Source: Humulus lupulus (taxonomy: Eukaryota > Streptophyta > Magnoliopsida > Rosales > Cannabaceae). Taken from it: a stretch of 64,000 nucleotides of DNA. Where the stretch lies: contig NC_084794.1 of NCBI RefSeq assembly GCF_963169125.1, forward strand, positions 117,032,358 through 117,096,357, given 5' to 3'. The translations under genes and the position numbers were made by a program. Positions 1 to 11,616 of the stretch are shown here, in pieces. The number at the start of each line of letters is the position of its first letter. Position 1 is the stretch's first letter. The notes beneath the pieces were generated by a model. It worked only from the letters and a program-made list of their open reading frames with translations. It did not search any database and had not been told where the DNA came from.

Positions 1-1137
1 AGCTTATATGAAGAAAGATATCGCTGGGTTCTTGCTTTTGTCAAAGACACATTTTGGGCTGGAATGTCAACTACTCAACGAAGTGAAAGTATGAATGCAT
101 TTTTTGATGGATATGTCAACTCAAAGACAACACTTAAGCAATTTGTTGAACAATATGATAGTGCTTTAAGAGACAAGATTGAGTAGGAAAATCGAGCTGA
201 TTTTCAATCTTTTAGCACGTTGATTCCATGTGTGACTCATTTTGCAATAGAAAAGCAATTTCAGGCAGCCTACACAAATACAAAATTTAAAGAATTCCAA
301 AAGGAGTTAACTGGGAAGATTTATTGTGATATTTCCTGTGTTGATGAAAGTTCTGGGTTATTTGATGTGTGTGAGGTTGTATTCTTTGATGGAGGAAGTA
401 AAGAAGTTCATTTCACAGTTCATTTCAATAAAGAAAATTATGAGGTTCAATGTGCTTGTTGATTGTTTGAATTTAAAGGAATTTTATGCAAGCATGCTAT
501 CTCAATTCTTATTAAAATGGGAGTTCAAAATATTTCAATGAAATATGTTTTAGCAAAGATGGAGAAAGAATTTAAGAAGATGTCATACAAAGATCAAACT
601 TGTTTATGATGATTTACATAGAAATCTTGAAGCACGACGATATCATGAGCTCCAAAAACAATTTGACAAAGTAGCAGATTGGGTTATTGTCTCTGATGAA
701 AAGTTCAAAATATTTTGGAATTTGATTCATGAATTTGAAATGAACTTAGCTAAAGATGAAGTAGATTATATAGTGGATTTGGCTACCACTCAAGGTTCTC
801 CTACTAAAAATCATCATGATGAAATGATTAATGAAAGTAATGAACCTCGTTCTCCTATTAATGTTCGAAGATATGGGCGTCCACCAAAGAATAGGAGAGT
901 TCCAATGGTTGAAAAGCTAACAGCTATGAAAAAGAAAGGAAAAAGTGAAAGAATCAAGAAAGAAAGAAAGAAATTAAAGGCAAGGAATTTATCTTGCTAT
1001 ATATTGTTATATTCTTAATATTTATTCCCAATTAAAGCTTATGCATGTGTTCCATATTTTTACAGGATACAAAGAAGGAAGAATGTAGTATACATAATGT
1101 GAACATTGCTGGTACATTAGATAGATTGAGTATCTAG
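1..1137 (+). pseudogene. FAR1-RELATED SEQUENCE (FHY3/FAR1 family) gene, 3' part, broken
   Basis: Frame 1 from base 1 reads the end of the MULE-transposase-like domain of FAR1-family proteins (motifs WAGMSTTQRSESMNAFFD and VNSKTTLKQFVEQYD), followed by the SWIM zinc finger (VQCAC, then LCKHAI). FAR1/FHY3 proteins are transposase-derived transcription factors of light signalling; FRS members also act in the nucleus. Two in-frame stops interrupt it: TAG at 184-186 and TGA at 460-462, the latter inside the SWIM finger. A frameshift near 598-602 moves the reading to frame 2, which then continues to about 1000 with a basic tail (GRPPKNRR). A possible last exon follows an acceptor at 1064-1065 and stops at 1135-1137; its donor is not clear. 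The 5' part lies outside the window. An autonomous MULE transposase is the alternative, but the close fit to FRS proteins favours a host gene relic. Confidence 0.85.
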
Positions 1138-1607
1138 GTATAATAAACATCCAATTTGTATAGTGACTTGTTTAATTTTTTTTTAATTTAATCATCTAGT
1201 CACTAGTATAACTTGATCCGTTACTCTTTTTCAGAATAAATAAGCACAAATACAAATGCCCATGTCATACGAACTACCTACAACACAAATTTTAGGTTTC
1301 TAACCAAATTTGCAAACCTTACCTATGTCCTACTTCCATTACCCACCATCATATAGTTTGAATCCTTTTATCTTTCCAAGTAGCATTTACAATGCGCAAG
1401 GTAAAAACAAAATTCATTGGAAAAATTATTACATTGTTTATATCCTTGTTAACTTGCTTGACTTTTTTTTTCTTTTCTTTATAAAGAAACTGCAAACCTT
1501 TCAAATTCTGGCCAAACTAGTAGACAACATCAAATGGGAGAAGGTATTTTTTATTTTTGGCTATGTAATTGTTAGTTATCTTTACATGCCTTACACTGAA
1601 ATTTTAT

Positions 1608-1705
1608 TATATTGAAATTTGAATTTACAATTCCAGGATTATGAGGAAGTTCCATGATTGTGAAGAAGTTCAATATGAAGATCTTTGTAATATTTTTTTT
1701 TCTGG
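1608..1705 (+). repeat. Direct duplication, copy 1
   Basis: This block of about 98 bp has the same order of words as 2287-2385: a GAAATTTGAATTT start, then CCATGATTGTGAAGA-like, then GAAGATCTTT, then a TAATATTTTTT end. Identity is about 75-80% by eye. Confidence 0.6.
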
Positions 1706-2286
1706 TTTTACAATGGTTGTACTGAAGAACTTCCAGTTAATTTAGTGTGATTAGATAAACATTTGTAGCTTACTAATGCTCCCCTATTTTTGGACAATTG
1801 GGTGTCAATGCAGCTCTTGACTAGAGTTACATACACCTCCCACTAAAGATATCAAAACAGTTATATATACCTACAATTATTACAGATCTTTAAAAACTTT
1901 GATTACCTTATAAGAGTCACGTATCAATCTGAGATAGGCTTGTGCAATACCAAGCTATCAACAACAACTTTTGAATGAGCAAAATATCACTTCTTAGTAT
2001 TTCTCCACTCAAATGCATATATACATACATAGCTCTCGTCATCATTGTGATGAGTTGCTAAGATGATACATTTTATTCATTGCAAATAGATTTATGGTGA
2101 AAGATTAAGAAATTTATGGTGTAATGTTCTTTTTCTCAGGTATGTTATCATTGAATATCTTCTTTTTTCGTTTTAATTTTTTTTTTCTGGGCAAAGGATA
2201 TTTTTCTCAAAGATTTTTTACTTTTAGCATTAGAGATAGTGTTACGTAATTTTCTTGGATGAATTAGTACATGGAAGAAGCATGTA

Positions 2287-2385
2287 TATATTAAATTGAA
2301 ATTTGAATTTTTAATTCTCCAATTATAAGAAAGTTTCATGATTATGAAGATGATCTGAAGATCTTTCTAATATTTTTTCTGTTTT
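2287..2385 (+). repeat. Direct duplication, copy 2
   Basis: Diverged second copy of 1608-1705, about 680 bp downstream in the same orientation, with the same word order ending GAAGATCTTTCTAATATTTT. Confidence 0.6.
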
Positions 2386-3035
2386 GAAGTTCAAAATAAT
2401 TAAAAGAAATCAACAAAATACCCTTATTTTTATAAACAATAAATAGAGGCAAGTACAAGACCTAAAAACTCTATTCATATTCTCTTCATTGATTGTGAAA
2501 ATTAATTTTCATATCAAACATAAATTATTTTTATTTTCTTAGATACCAAATAGAAATTTGGATGAAAATATTCAAACTTAAGACAGAATGAGGGAGAAAA
2601 AGAAAAATTCATTATATTTATGGAGAGAGAAAAATGCCAGAAATAAGTACCAGTGAAGGTAAACCTTAAAAAATCATAAATGGAGGACTGAGCATTCAAA
2701 CCTCCATTCTTGGATTGTAGATGGATATAGATTACTGTTTTTCTTCCTCTCCATAATAAACAGAGGTTTCTGGATCGTTTTATATTGATGAGAAAGAAAA
2801 AAAAATAGGCAGAATAAATTAATCAAAGTTAAAAAAACAAGTGCCACGTGTATATTTTTATAAGGGAATTTTTCAAATATATGACTTTTATACCATCAAT
2901 GTACAAAAATATGGGAGTTATACTTTTCTTAATTTGTATGAGAAATTTATTAAGTAAAAAGTTAAGGTATGAGAAACACAATTAGTAGCTAACTAAAATA
3001 TGAAAATATCACATTTTTTTTATCATTGTTATGTT

Positions 3036-3640
3036 TTTTTTGATTTTGAAAGTAATTTTTTTTCCATCATTTTTTCTTTTTTTTTTTTCCTTGTTTTTTC
3101 TCCATTTTTCCCTTTTTCTTTTTTTTTTTCTACCAATTTTTTCCTTCATCTTTTTTTCTTTCCATTTTTTAATTCTTCCTCTTCTTTTTTTTTTTCATTT
3201 TTATCCATATTTTTTTTTCTTTCATTTGTATTGTTTTATTTTTTTTTCATATTTTTTTCAGTTTTTTTTTCATTATATTTTTTCTTCATTTTTGTATTTA
3301 TTATTTTCTCTTTCAATTTTTTTCTTTTTTCACACATATGAGCTTTTTTTTTCTTCTTCAATTTTTTTCATTTTTTTCTACCAATTTTTTCATTCATATT
3401 TTTTTCTTTTCATTTTTCCATTATTTTTCTTCTTCTTCTTTTCATTCTTATTTATTCATCTTTTTTTTTTCATTCATCATTTCTTTTGTTTTTTTTTCAT
3501 ATTTTTTTTTTCAGTTTTGTACTTATTCTTTTCTCATTCTATTTCTTTTTTTTTTTTTCATTTTTTTCACACATATATTTTAACATTACATAATTATTCT
3601 ACTATTTTTTTTATTTATTATCTTTTATTAGTGTAATTTT
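3036..3640 (+). repeat. T-rich low-complexity tract
   Basis: About 600 bp of TTTTTC/TTTTCAT-like words, almost free of G. Long open frames across it encode only Phe/Ser/Ile/Leu runs and are composition artefacts. It lies inside the TIR element at 2865-4542. Confidence 0.85.
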
Positions 3641-3770
3641 TTTTTATAGTTTTTTCCACTATATGTAAAAAAAATTCAAATCAATTTTTTCAGCATTTTC
3701 TTTTTACTGTAACACTTATAGGAATACCAAAATTTGGAAAGAAAACTAATAAAAATATGAAAACGTGAAT

Positions 3771-4150
3771 GGGTAACTGGTTACCTTCACATTCTTTGTG
3801 TGTAAATTTCTGGGAGTAACTGGTTACCTTCACATTCTGATGTGTGTGTATTTATGGTTTCTTTATGGTAACTGGTTACATATGTTACTAAAATCATAGT
3901 TACTTCTTCTTCCTTTTTTAATGAAGTGTTCTTCCACTTTTTCTTTCAAATTTGATGTTTATTTTCATATTTAATATGAGTAACTCGTCACCCCTCTTAG
4001 ATAACTGGTTACCCATCTTATGGCAGAAAGTTACTCATCTCAGGATAACTGGTAACCACTAGTTACCCCTCCTGATGCATGTTATTTAACCTAGCTCTAA
4101 GATTTTTTTTTACATAACTGTCAAAGATCAATAAAGTAACTGGTTACCTT
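3771..4150 (+). repeat. Degenerate minisatellite built on the palindrome GGTAACTGGTTACC
   Basis: Seven recognisable copies of GTAACTGGTTACC or variants lie at about 3772, 3816, 3867, 3979, 4001, 4045 and 4137. The first two are each followed by TTCACATTC. Each word is nearly self-complementary (GGTAAC to GTTACC). Spacing is irregular, from 20 to 110 bp. No coding role is visible. Confidence 0.75.
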
Positions 4151-4552
4151 ACCCAGAATTTGAAAAAAAAAAACATACAATCTAAAAAAAACGTGTTTAT
4201 AATAAATAAAAAATAATTTTAAAAACAATTCATATTACAAAAAAATTTTTGCAAAACAACCAAAGAAAAATTTAATATAAAATTAGTAATATAAAAACAA
4301 TATAAAAAAACAAATAAGCTAAAAAAATAATAATCAAATTTCAAACATACCCTTCCAAATTAATAAAATTTGATTAAGAGTAAAACTATGGCATAAACCA
4401 ACTTTTATACAAAAATATGGGAAAATAAACCCATAAAAGTGAAAATTATTAAAAAAAAGCCATAGATTAAATTTTTTTTTTAAAAAAAAAGCCATATTTT
4501 TGCACACTCTAATAAAAATCCCATATAAAATGTAATTTCCTCTTTTTATAAG

Positions 4553-5720
4553 CTACATATGGCCCGTGATTTATTTCCATCAAGATGTATAGCAGCTCTC
4601 GAGAAATAAATGATTGCCGGGTGAAGTTGTACAGTCGTGATCCTCTTGAGTTTTGCAACATTGTATCAATTATATTGGAACTTTAGGATTGAGGTTATTG
4701 CAAGTTAACTTTTTTTTTTTTTGACAATATTGCAAGCTAATTTGCTTTGAATAGAATAATGTAAAAAAATATTAATAATATTATGTGTACAAGTTTTGAT
4801 ATATATATATATATAATATACATATCATATTTTGAAATAAAATTTAATATAAAACATTTAACAGGACTTCAAATAATTCCACACTTCCAAACAAAAAAAA
4901 ATTAATAAATATATTTTACTGGTTTTTATGTTATTATATTTTGGAACTATTAATTTTGTAATCTCAAGACTATTATTTTAAAATAATTTAACATATTATT
5001 AGTTTTGTAACTATTAGTATCAACACCGTATTTTTTGTAACTGCTAGTTATTATCAAATTAGTTACCAATTTAGTTTAGTAATGAGTTATTTTATAGTAT
5101 ATTTTGTAACAATGAGTTACTATATAGCAAATTGAAAACTAAACATTTTAGAATTCTAATAATTGTAAGAGAAAGAAAAAAATTATTTTCTAATGTTGTT
5201 ACCATGAATTACAATTTAGTTACCACGAGTTACAATTTAATAATCACTACTTAGTTCTATTACTATGAGTTACGTTATACTAACGATGGTTACCAATTCG
5301 GTAACAACGAGTGTTCAATCCAAAAAATTGACCAAAAATCTTATTATATACTTATGCTATGGGTTGCTAAGTGTGAATCGAAATAACAAACTTCATAGAA
5401 TGCCAGGAATGAATCTTCGAGGCGACTGGATGAAAGAAACTTCATGGGATATTGCAAAAGGACACTCAGACGCTTGATTCAGCAAGATCCTCCTACTTCA
5501 ATCAGCAAAATACAACAAAGTATGCAATACTTGAACAATCCAAAATCCCATTTTCAATTCTCATTAAGTGTTATTTATACATTTCTAAAAGTTAGTAAAG
5601 AAAGAAATGTTAAGGTGGATGCCCTAAAATCATGTGTAAAAGCATTTTATTTTGGAATTAAATATAAGTATATTGTTCTTACAACTGAATGTGTGAATTA
5701 TTACTTAATAATTATTAAAT
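4553..5720. other. AT-rich intergenic DNA with a TA microsatellite
   Basis: No supported gene. It contains a short (TA)n run at about 4799-4816 and a GTTAC-rich minisatellite (5035-5310, listed separately). The bases 5600-5720 may be the edge of an LTR that continues after the TIR element at 7042, but I could not prove this. Confidence 0.5.
5035..5310 (+). repeat. GTTAC-type minisatellite
   Basis: Irregular repeats of AGTTACCA-GAGTTACAATTTA-like units (for example near 5062, 5110, 5200, 5218, 5263 and 5288). Copies are diverged and about 25-30 bp apart at their densest. The GTTACC core resembles the minisatellite inside the TIR element at 2865-4542, so a second relic of that family is possible. 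Confidence 0.55.
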
Positions 5721-6311
5721 GAATAAATATGATTTTTTTCCCGAACTATTATACTTTTTTGCAAATCACGCCTCTTAAATTTTTCGTGTTGTTAAAAATT
5801 CTCCCCAGACTATTCCCGTTACTGAGTTGTGGAACTTCCGTTAATTTCAGTCCTACATGGCTAACAAATTGCTTATGTGACCGCTTTGGCACTAATGTGG
5901 CAATGCCTATTGTATATTTCAATTAAAATAAAAAAAAATGAAAAATCTATATTACTAAAAATACATATAATTAATAATATTTATAATATAAATTAATTTT
6001 GAAATGAAAAACAAATAAATCAAAATTTAAGATAATCTTTTTTTTTTTTAAATTAAACTGATTTTAAACTAAAAAAAAACTAAATTAATACTAATACAAA
6101 ATATTAAAACCAAACCAAATAAAAATAATAAAAATCTCTAATTTTTTCCACTTTCTTCCTGTTTCTTTCTCTTCCTCCTTCTCTTATTCCTTCTTCTTCT
6201 TTGGGAGGAATGGTTGATGCAAGGGCGAAGCTGCAATGATGCGTGAATGGAGGAAAAACATGTTTGGGTCATGGTGAGGGTTTGGTTGAACGAGAATGAG
6301 CTGGGCTTGGG

Positions 6312-6343
<32 letters not shown>

Positions 6344-7041
6344 GATCTAACTTTGGGTTTGGGTATCATCACGAGATTGAAAACCGATATGTTGCTATGA
6401 AATCATTTTGAGGATTGCAAAATCGATCCCTGTTTTACTTGGTATTTGGTTGAGATATACCTCCCGCTTTGTAGCTTGTTTGGTTTGTTTGAATAAAGTT
6501 TCTCTTTCTTTCTTCAGAACTTGAAGAACACGAAGAACTCATCAACAATATTGCTTCTTCTTTTTTTCAACTTTTATGAAAAATATTAATGTTATTTTAA
6601 ATCTGGGTTTGTGAGAGTTTATGTAATTTTATACATGTTTTTTTGCCATTGAAAAATTGAGATGATTTTAGAATATGATTTTGGAAATCTCTACATCAAA
6701 CATAGACATATATATTTTATATAAAACGAAATTTGTAATAGATTTTAGTAATGTTGAAATAAAAAAAAAAGTAAAAATATCTATTTAATAATTTTCAAAT
6801 TAATTTTTTTTATTTTTTTAATCATTTTTTATTAAATATACACGTGGCACTGACATGGCATTACCACATCAATGCAAAAACTTCCACATAAGCAGTCTGA
6901 TAACCATGTAGGGCTGAAATTAGCGGAAGTCCCACAACTCAGTAACGGAAATAGTTCGGGGGGATTTTGAACAACACACAAAAATTAGGGGTACGATTTG
7001 CAAAGTAATAGTTAATGGAAAAAAAAATCCTATTTATTCTT
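5721..7041. mobile_element. Long-TIR (MULE/foldback-like) non-autonomous element
   Basis: The left part (5721 to about 5925) and the right part (about 6835-7041) are inverted repeats of roughly 200 bp. The left words GCAAATCACGCC, CCGTTACTGAGTTGTGG and CAGTCCTACATGG reappear, slightly changed and reverse-complemented, at the right end (CTCAGTAACGG, TAGGGCTG). The interior (about 0.9 kb) is AT-rich, holds a (TA)n run at about 6316-6343, and has no transposase. The exact ends and the target duplication are not resolved. Long TIRs and small size fit non-autonomous Mutator-like elements. Confidence 0.75.
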
Positions 7042-7917
7042 ATTATAACTATTAGAAAATTTCATAATCATTAATGAGAGTATTATCTTGTAACAGTACG
7101 AGCGGATTAAGATCATATATAATGAATAATAATAGTAAGCAATATATTAAAGTAATGAATTGTTGTTAGTACGATTCACTAAGTATTTTGTAATACTTAT
7201 GATCTAGATCCAGATTACTGATGTTGATAGACATCAGTGAATGTACTTTATATAATTAGATTATATATGATTTGACCGATGTGAATTAATTTTTTTATAA
7301 ACATACTGATTACCATAAAGATTTAATTCATATCAATACGATAATCATATGTAAATTAGTTTAAATCCTTAGTATTCATGAACTCCAATTTATGTTTGTT
7401 GGGTCTTTTAATTCACTTGTTAAGAATAATGAGGCTAGTCACATTTGTTTTGGAAATTTAATACCATAAATTGCTAAGAACATGATCTTACGCGAATTAG
7501 AATCCAAGCTTTCCTAAAATGATTGAATATTAGTTCCCTTAAAGTTTAATTCTGCAACTGAATAGTTACTGAGTCCAAATTTAGAATAAGATTTTAAATT
7601 AACTATTCAGTAGTGAATTAATGACACTTAAGAAACAAGATGTAATTACAAGGGTAAAATAATAATTATGACCAGCTCTAACTAACAAACCAATAAATTG
7701 GACAAGAGAACTACATGAAGTTATTATATCAATGGATTGCATGAAATAATGTAAATATAATTCTATAATAACTAAGAGATTAATTACATATTTATAGTGG
7801 AGAAATAATAGAATTAATAAATAAGATTATTTAATTAAAAAGTTTAATTAATAGTCTAATTTATGAGAGCTTAGTATTATAGGTCTATGGTCCCTAAGTC
7901 ACCTCTATACTGCAAGT
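7042..7917. other. AT-rich non-coding stretch, possible LTR relic
   Basis: No gene found. The sequence is evenly AT-rich with no internal repeats. It joins the end of the TIR element to the truncated integrase end of E0 at about 7918. It could be part of an old copia-type LTR that began before 5721, but there is no coding sequence to support that. Confidence 0.35.
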
Positions 7918-8487
7918 TATAAGGTCCATTGTGATCTTGTCCCATTTCCATTCTGGTATAGGCAAAGGTTGAAGTAAACATGAAGGTCTTTGGTGCTCAG
8001 CTTTAACCTGCTGACAAACCATACACTTAACTACAAAGCTAGCCACATCTTTCTTCATACCTTCCTAGTAGTATTGTTTTTTTAAGTGTTGGTACATCTT
8101 TGTACTTCCAGGATGTACATCAAACTTAGACCTATGGGCCTTAACAATAACAGACTCTCTAAGATTAGGGATATTTGCAACAACCAATCTTCCTTTATTG
8201 TATAAGAATCCTTCGACATTTATTGTCCATCCATCTAATTTCTCAACCTTTTGGATTTGATTCCTGATAAATCTTAATTTATCATCTTGCCATTGACACT
8301 GCTTAACTTGTTGAAGTAGCATTGGTATAGCCACAACATTATAAACACAAGCAACCTCTTTCGCTTCATAGTACTGCAAGTTATAATCACCGACTGTGAT
8401 TTTCCTCTTCCAGTCCTCAAGAGCCAAACAAGCCAAAGTACCATTGATAAGGACATTTTGGGTATTATATTTGTTATCCTTTTGCAT
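7918..8487 (-). pseudogene. E0 integrase N-terminal part
   Basis: The open stretch 8487-8065 (140 aa) holds the end of the RNase H-integrase spacer and the HHCC zinc-binding region (HRSKFDVHPGSTKMYQHLKKQYY). After a stop, the frame goes on as GMKKDV and [12 protein letters not shown] to the first bases of the integrase core. The element breaks off at about 7918, so the DDE core is missing. Confidence 0.8.
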
Positions 8488-8489
8488 TT

Positions 8490-9856
8490 AGATAATGTTA
8501 ATTCTAGTGTTTTTAAGTGTTGTTAGCTTTGTTTTACAAGTCTTTGATTTTTAAGCCATAAGATATGTTATAAGGTATTATTGATGAATTTTTGTGGTTA
8601 AGAATTGATGTGCAACGATAGGATGAAGTTTGGGATGAGTTTGAAGTGTTTTAGAAGTCCCTAAACCCGAGGTTTGAGCATAAAGTTCGAGACACAAAGA
8701 AAAAAAAAGCACACGAGTAGAAATTGGGCATTGGCCAAGCTAGCCTTATTCCAGGCCGCGACTTGGGAGTAAGAGAGTAGCGGTCGTGACTACCACAAAC
8801 CCCTGGCTGCGACCGATGCTTGATACATGGCCAGAAAAGCTCCTGTGGTCGCGGCCACCATAAAGCCCCGCCCGCGGCTGGTACTCGTATTTTGACCAGA
8901 GCAATCTCGTGGTTGCGGCCACCAAGAATAACTGGCCGCAGTCTGCGATAGAATTTTTCTTAAATTTTGATTTTTAAATGTAATTGTGAATGGGCTATAA
9001 AAGGGATTAGGGTTAACTTTTAGAATAACTTTGGATTGCAAATTTTAGAGGCTAGAGCAGCAGAGGAGAAGAGAAGACATCATTATTTACATTCTTCAAT
9101 CTAGCTTTTCTTTCTTCTAAAAACTTCTTTATTGTCATTGAATATTTATGTTTGTGAATATGAATGTGATTATGGATTAGTTTTCTTTGTAGTGTTATTT
9201 CAAAATCCTAGACATGAGATTTTGAATGCAATCATAAATTTTATTCCTTTTATTCCCTTATATTAAATTATTTCTATTTTTCTAATTGAATGCTATGAAT
9301 ATTGTGAGATCTTGTTAGGTGGCCAACTAATTAGGGTTTTGCATTATTCTAATATCATCTTAGGATTGTTATGCACCTAATAGTTTATGATTCTAAGTAG
9401 AGTAATAAATTGCAATTAAGGTATTGACGGGTATCTTGATTGTCTAGATTAACTTGTTTCCATGTGCAATACTTTTACTAGGTTAAATAGATCTCATGTT
9501 TAATGGTTTTATTACTTAGTAAAAAATATTAATTAAGAGTGCTTAGATTTAATTAATTATCATAGGGAAACTGGGATAATTGACTGCTTCAGTGTTATCT
9601 GCGGGGTTAATAGTTTAATTGAGAATAGAGAATATTATTTGTCATTGTTGATAGATTGATTGTTGAAGGTGGGGAATAATTCTTGACTATTTCTTTAAAA
9701 CTAAACCCCATATCTAATTTCTTTTTAGTTCTTATTTTGAATAATAATTTGATCATAGTCCTCGTGGGTTCGACCCTAATTTACAGCTATACTGAAGTAG
9801 TTGGTATAAGTGATTGATAAAAAAATACTTAAATTTGATATGGCATACGACACACA
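8490..9856 (+). mobile_element. Insertion into E0, probably a solo LTR
   Basis: This block of about 1.37 kb interrupts E0 exactly between RNase H and integrase. It has no coding potential. Its right end (CCTCGTGGGTTCGACCCTAA followed by a TATACTGAAG-like word, ending in CACACATCA) resembles the 3' end of plant Ty3/gypsy LTRs of the Athila/Tat group. It also holds a GC-rich cluster of GGCCGCGAC-like words at 8755-8950. Exact ends and target duplication were not identified, so solo LTR is an inference. Confidence 0.5.
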
Positions 9857-10400
9857 TCAACCATGAGGTTTTCCACTTAATGCATTAACAACAACATTTG
9901 CTTTTCTAGGATGATAACGCAACGTGAAATCATAATCTTCCTTATGCTCAACCAATCTTCTTTGCGTCAAATTCAAGTCTATTTGAGTAAAGAGATACAT
10001 TAAACTCTTTTGATCATAATATAATTCAAACTTTTTCCCATACAAGTAACATCAAAATTTCAAGGTAAAGATTACTACGAAAAAGTTCCCAAGTCATGTT
10101 GAGGTAGTTCTTCTCATGTGTCTTCAATATGTGGAACCATAGGCAAAAACATTTCCATTCTGCATGAGAACACATCCTAAATCAGTACAAAAGGCATCAG
10201 TGAATACCAAATATGATTTATCACTATTAGTCACAGTGAAAACAGTGATCTTTAGTCAATCTTTGTTCCATATCTCTGAAAACTTCTTCACAACTTTCAT
10301 CCCACACGAACTTTAAATCCTTTCTAGTCAGCTTTGTCAAAGGCATATCAATTCGAGAGAAATTCTCCACAAAGTGAGGATAGCAACCTGCTAACCCAAG
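9857..10400 (-). pseudogene. E0 RNase H region, broken
   Basis: The open part at 10045-9857 reads FELYYDQKSLMYLFTQ and YHPRKANVVVNALS, the C-terminal half of the Ty3/gypsy RNase H. The part from 10400 to 10046 still resembles the RT-RNase H connection (RIDMPLTKLTRK) but is frameshifted. Reading stops at 9857, where foreign sequence starts. Confidence 0.8.
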
Positions 10401-10479
10401 AAAACTTCGAGCCTCAGTAACATTCTTCGGTCTTTCCCACTACAAGACAGAGTCAATCTTTGCATGTTCCACAATAATG

Positions 10480-11616
10480 CGTTATTTAGATATTACATGG
10501 TCTGAGAATTTAACCTAGGTCATCCAAAAGTCACACTTCTCTTTCTTAGCATATAATTGATGATCCCTCAAAGTCTGTAACACTATTTCTAAGTGCTCAA
10601 CATGCTCCTCAAGTGTTCTTGGAATATACTAGACTATCATCAATGAAATCTACCACAAACTTATCCAAATAGGGACTAAAGATCATATTCATAAGGGCCA
10701 TAAATGTTGCAAGTGCATTCCTTAATCCAAATGGCATCACCAAAAATTTAAAGTGCTCATAACGCGTTCTTAAAGAAGTCTTAGAAATATCCTCTTCCTT
10801 AATCCTCAATTGATGATAGCCTTAACTCAAGTCAATTTTAGAAAAGAACTTTGAACCTTTAAGTTGATCAAAGAATTGATCTATCCTTGGAAAATGTTAC
10901 TTGCTCTTAGTTGTCATTTAATTCAATTTCCTATAATTGACACAAAGTCACAATGATCCATCAGCTTTCTTGGCAAACAAGATTGGAGCTCTCTATGGGG
11001 AAGTATTGTTCCTAATGTAACATTTATCCATCAAATCACCCAATTGTTTTTTCAACTCAGCCAACTCTGCAGGTGCAATACAATAAGGTGCAAAAGAAAT
11101 TGGTTGAGCCCCAGGAATATAGTCAATGGAAAACCCGATCTCTCTATCAGGTGGTAGACCTCGAAAATCCTCAGGAAACACATTTGGAAAGCCACTAATT
11201 ATTGATATCCAAGGAAACTTGTCTAGATATCTAGAATCATCCTTAATTACAAACAAATGCCCATAATACTCTAATTTTCTTTTCCCACCTAAACAAGACT
11301 TCAGGATAGGATTTTGCCTCACTACATTCATATTGGCTCGATATACAATGAAATGACCATTTGGAGTTAATAGAATCACCCTTTTGCATGAGCAATCTAC
11401 AATTGCTTGGTACATAGACTACCAAACTGTACCAAGAATCATATCAAACTGTCTCATGGGTAACACTATCAAGTTTCCTAACAACTTGTGCCCCTCAAAC
11501 ACAATACAAACTGATATCCATATGGTTGATACCTCACCATGACCTCCCATAGCTACACTCAATTGCAAGGTAGGACTAAAATTTTCCCAACTTAAACCCA
11601 ACATGCTATCAAACAT
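10480..11616 (-). pseudogene. E0 protease and reverse transcriptase, broken
   Basis: The stretch 11616-11420 carries the end of an aspartic protease (RQFDMILG). The stretch 11415-10993 carries the linker and N-terminus of RT (FPEDFRGLPPDREIGF, PYCIAPAELAELKKQL). The stretch 10809-10609 carries the RT palm ([11 protein letters not shown], then [13 protein letters not shown], with the two catalytic Asp present). Stops and frameshifts between the blocks mean no functional polyprotein can be made. Confidence 0.85.

Larger units (their letters stand above)
1138..2854. other. AT-rich non-coding stretch with a duplicated block
   Basis: No convincing gene is seen. Short ORFs here are AT-rich and resemble no family I recognise. 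The only internal structure found is a diverged direct duplication (1608-1705 and 2287-2385), listed separately. The stretch may hold the 3' flank of the broken FAR1-like gene. Confidence 0.6.
2865..4542. mobile_element. Mutator-like (MULE-type) non-autonomous TIR element
   Basis: The 10-bp word TTTTTATAAG occurs immediately outside both ends (2855-2864 and 4543-4552), as a target-site duplication. MULEs make 9-10 bp duplications. The two ends are imperfect inverted repeats of roughly 50 bp: both begin GGAA and both reach CAAAAATATGG about 40 bp in. The interior has no transposase. It is filled by a T-rich tract (3036-3640) and a degenerate palindromic minisatellite (3771-4150). Mobilisation would depend on a transposase encoded elsewhere. 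The duplication is clear; the family assignment is inferred from its length and from the long TIRs. Confidence 0.7.

Noticed and set aside
3000..3636. Long overlapping plus-strand ORFs up to 201 residues
   Set aside because: They encode only Phe/Ser/Ile/Leu runs from a T-rich low-complexity tract inside a TIR element.
6184..6372. Minus-strand ORF of 62 residues
   Set aside because: It runs through a (TA)n microsatellite inside the foldback element and resembles no protein family.
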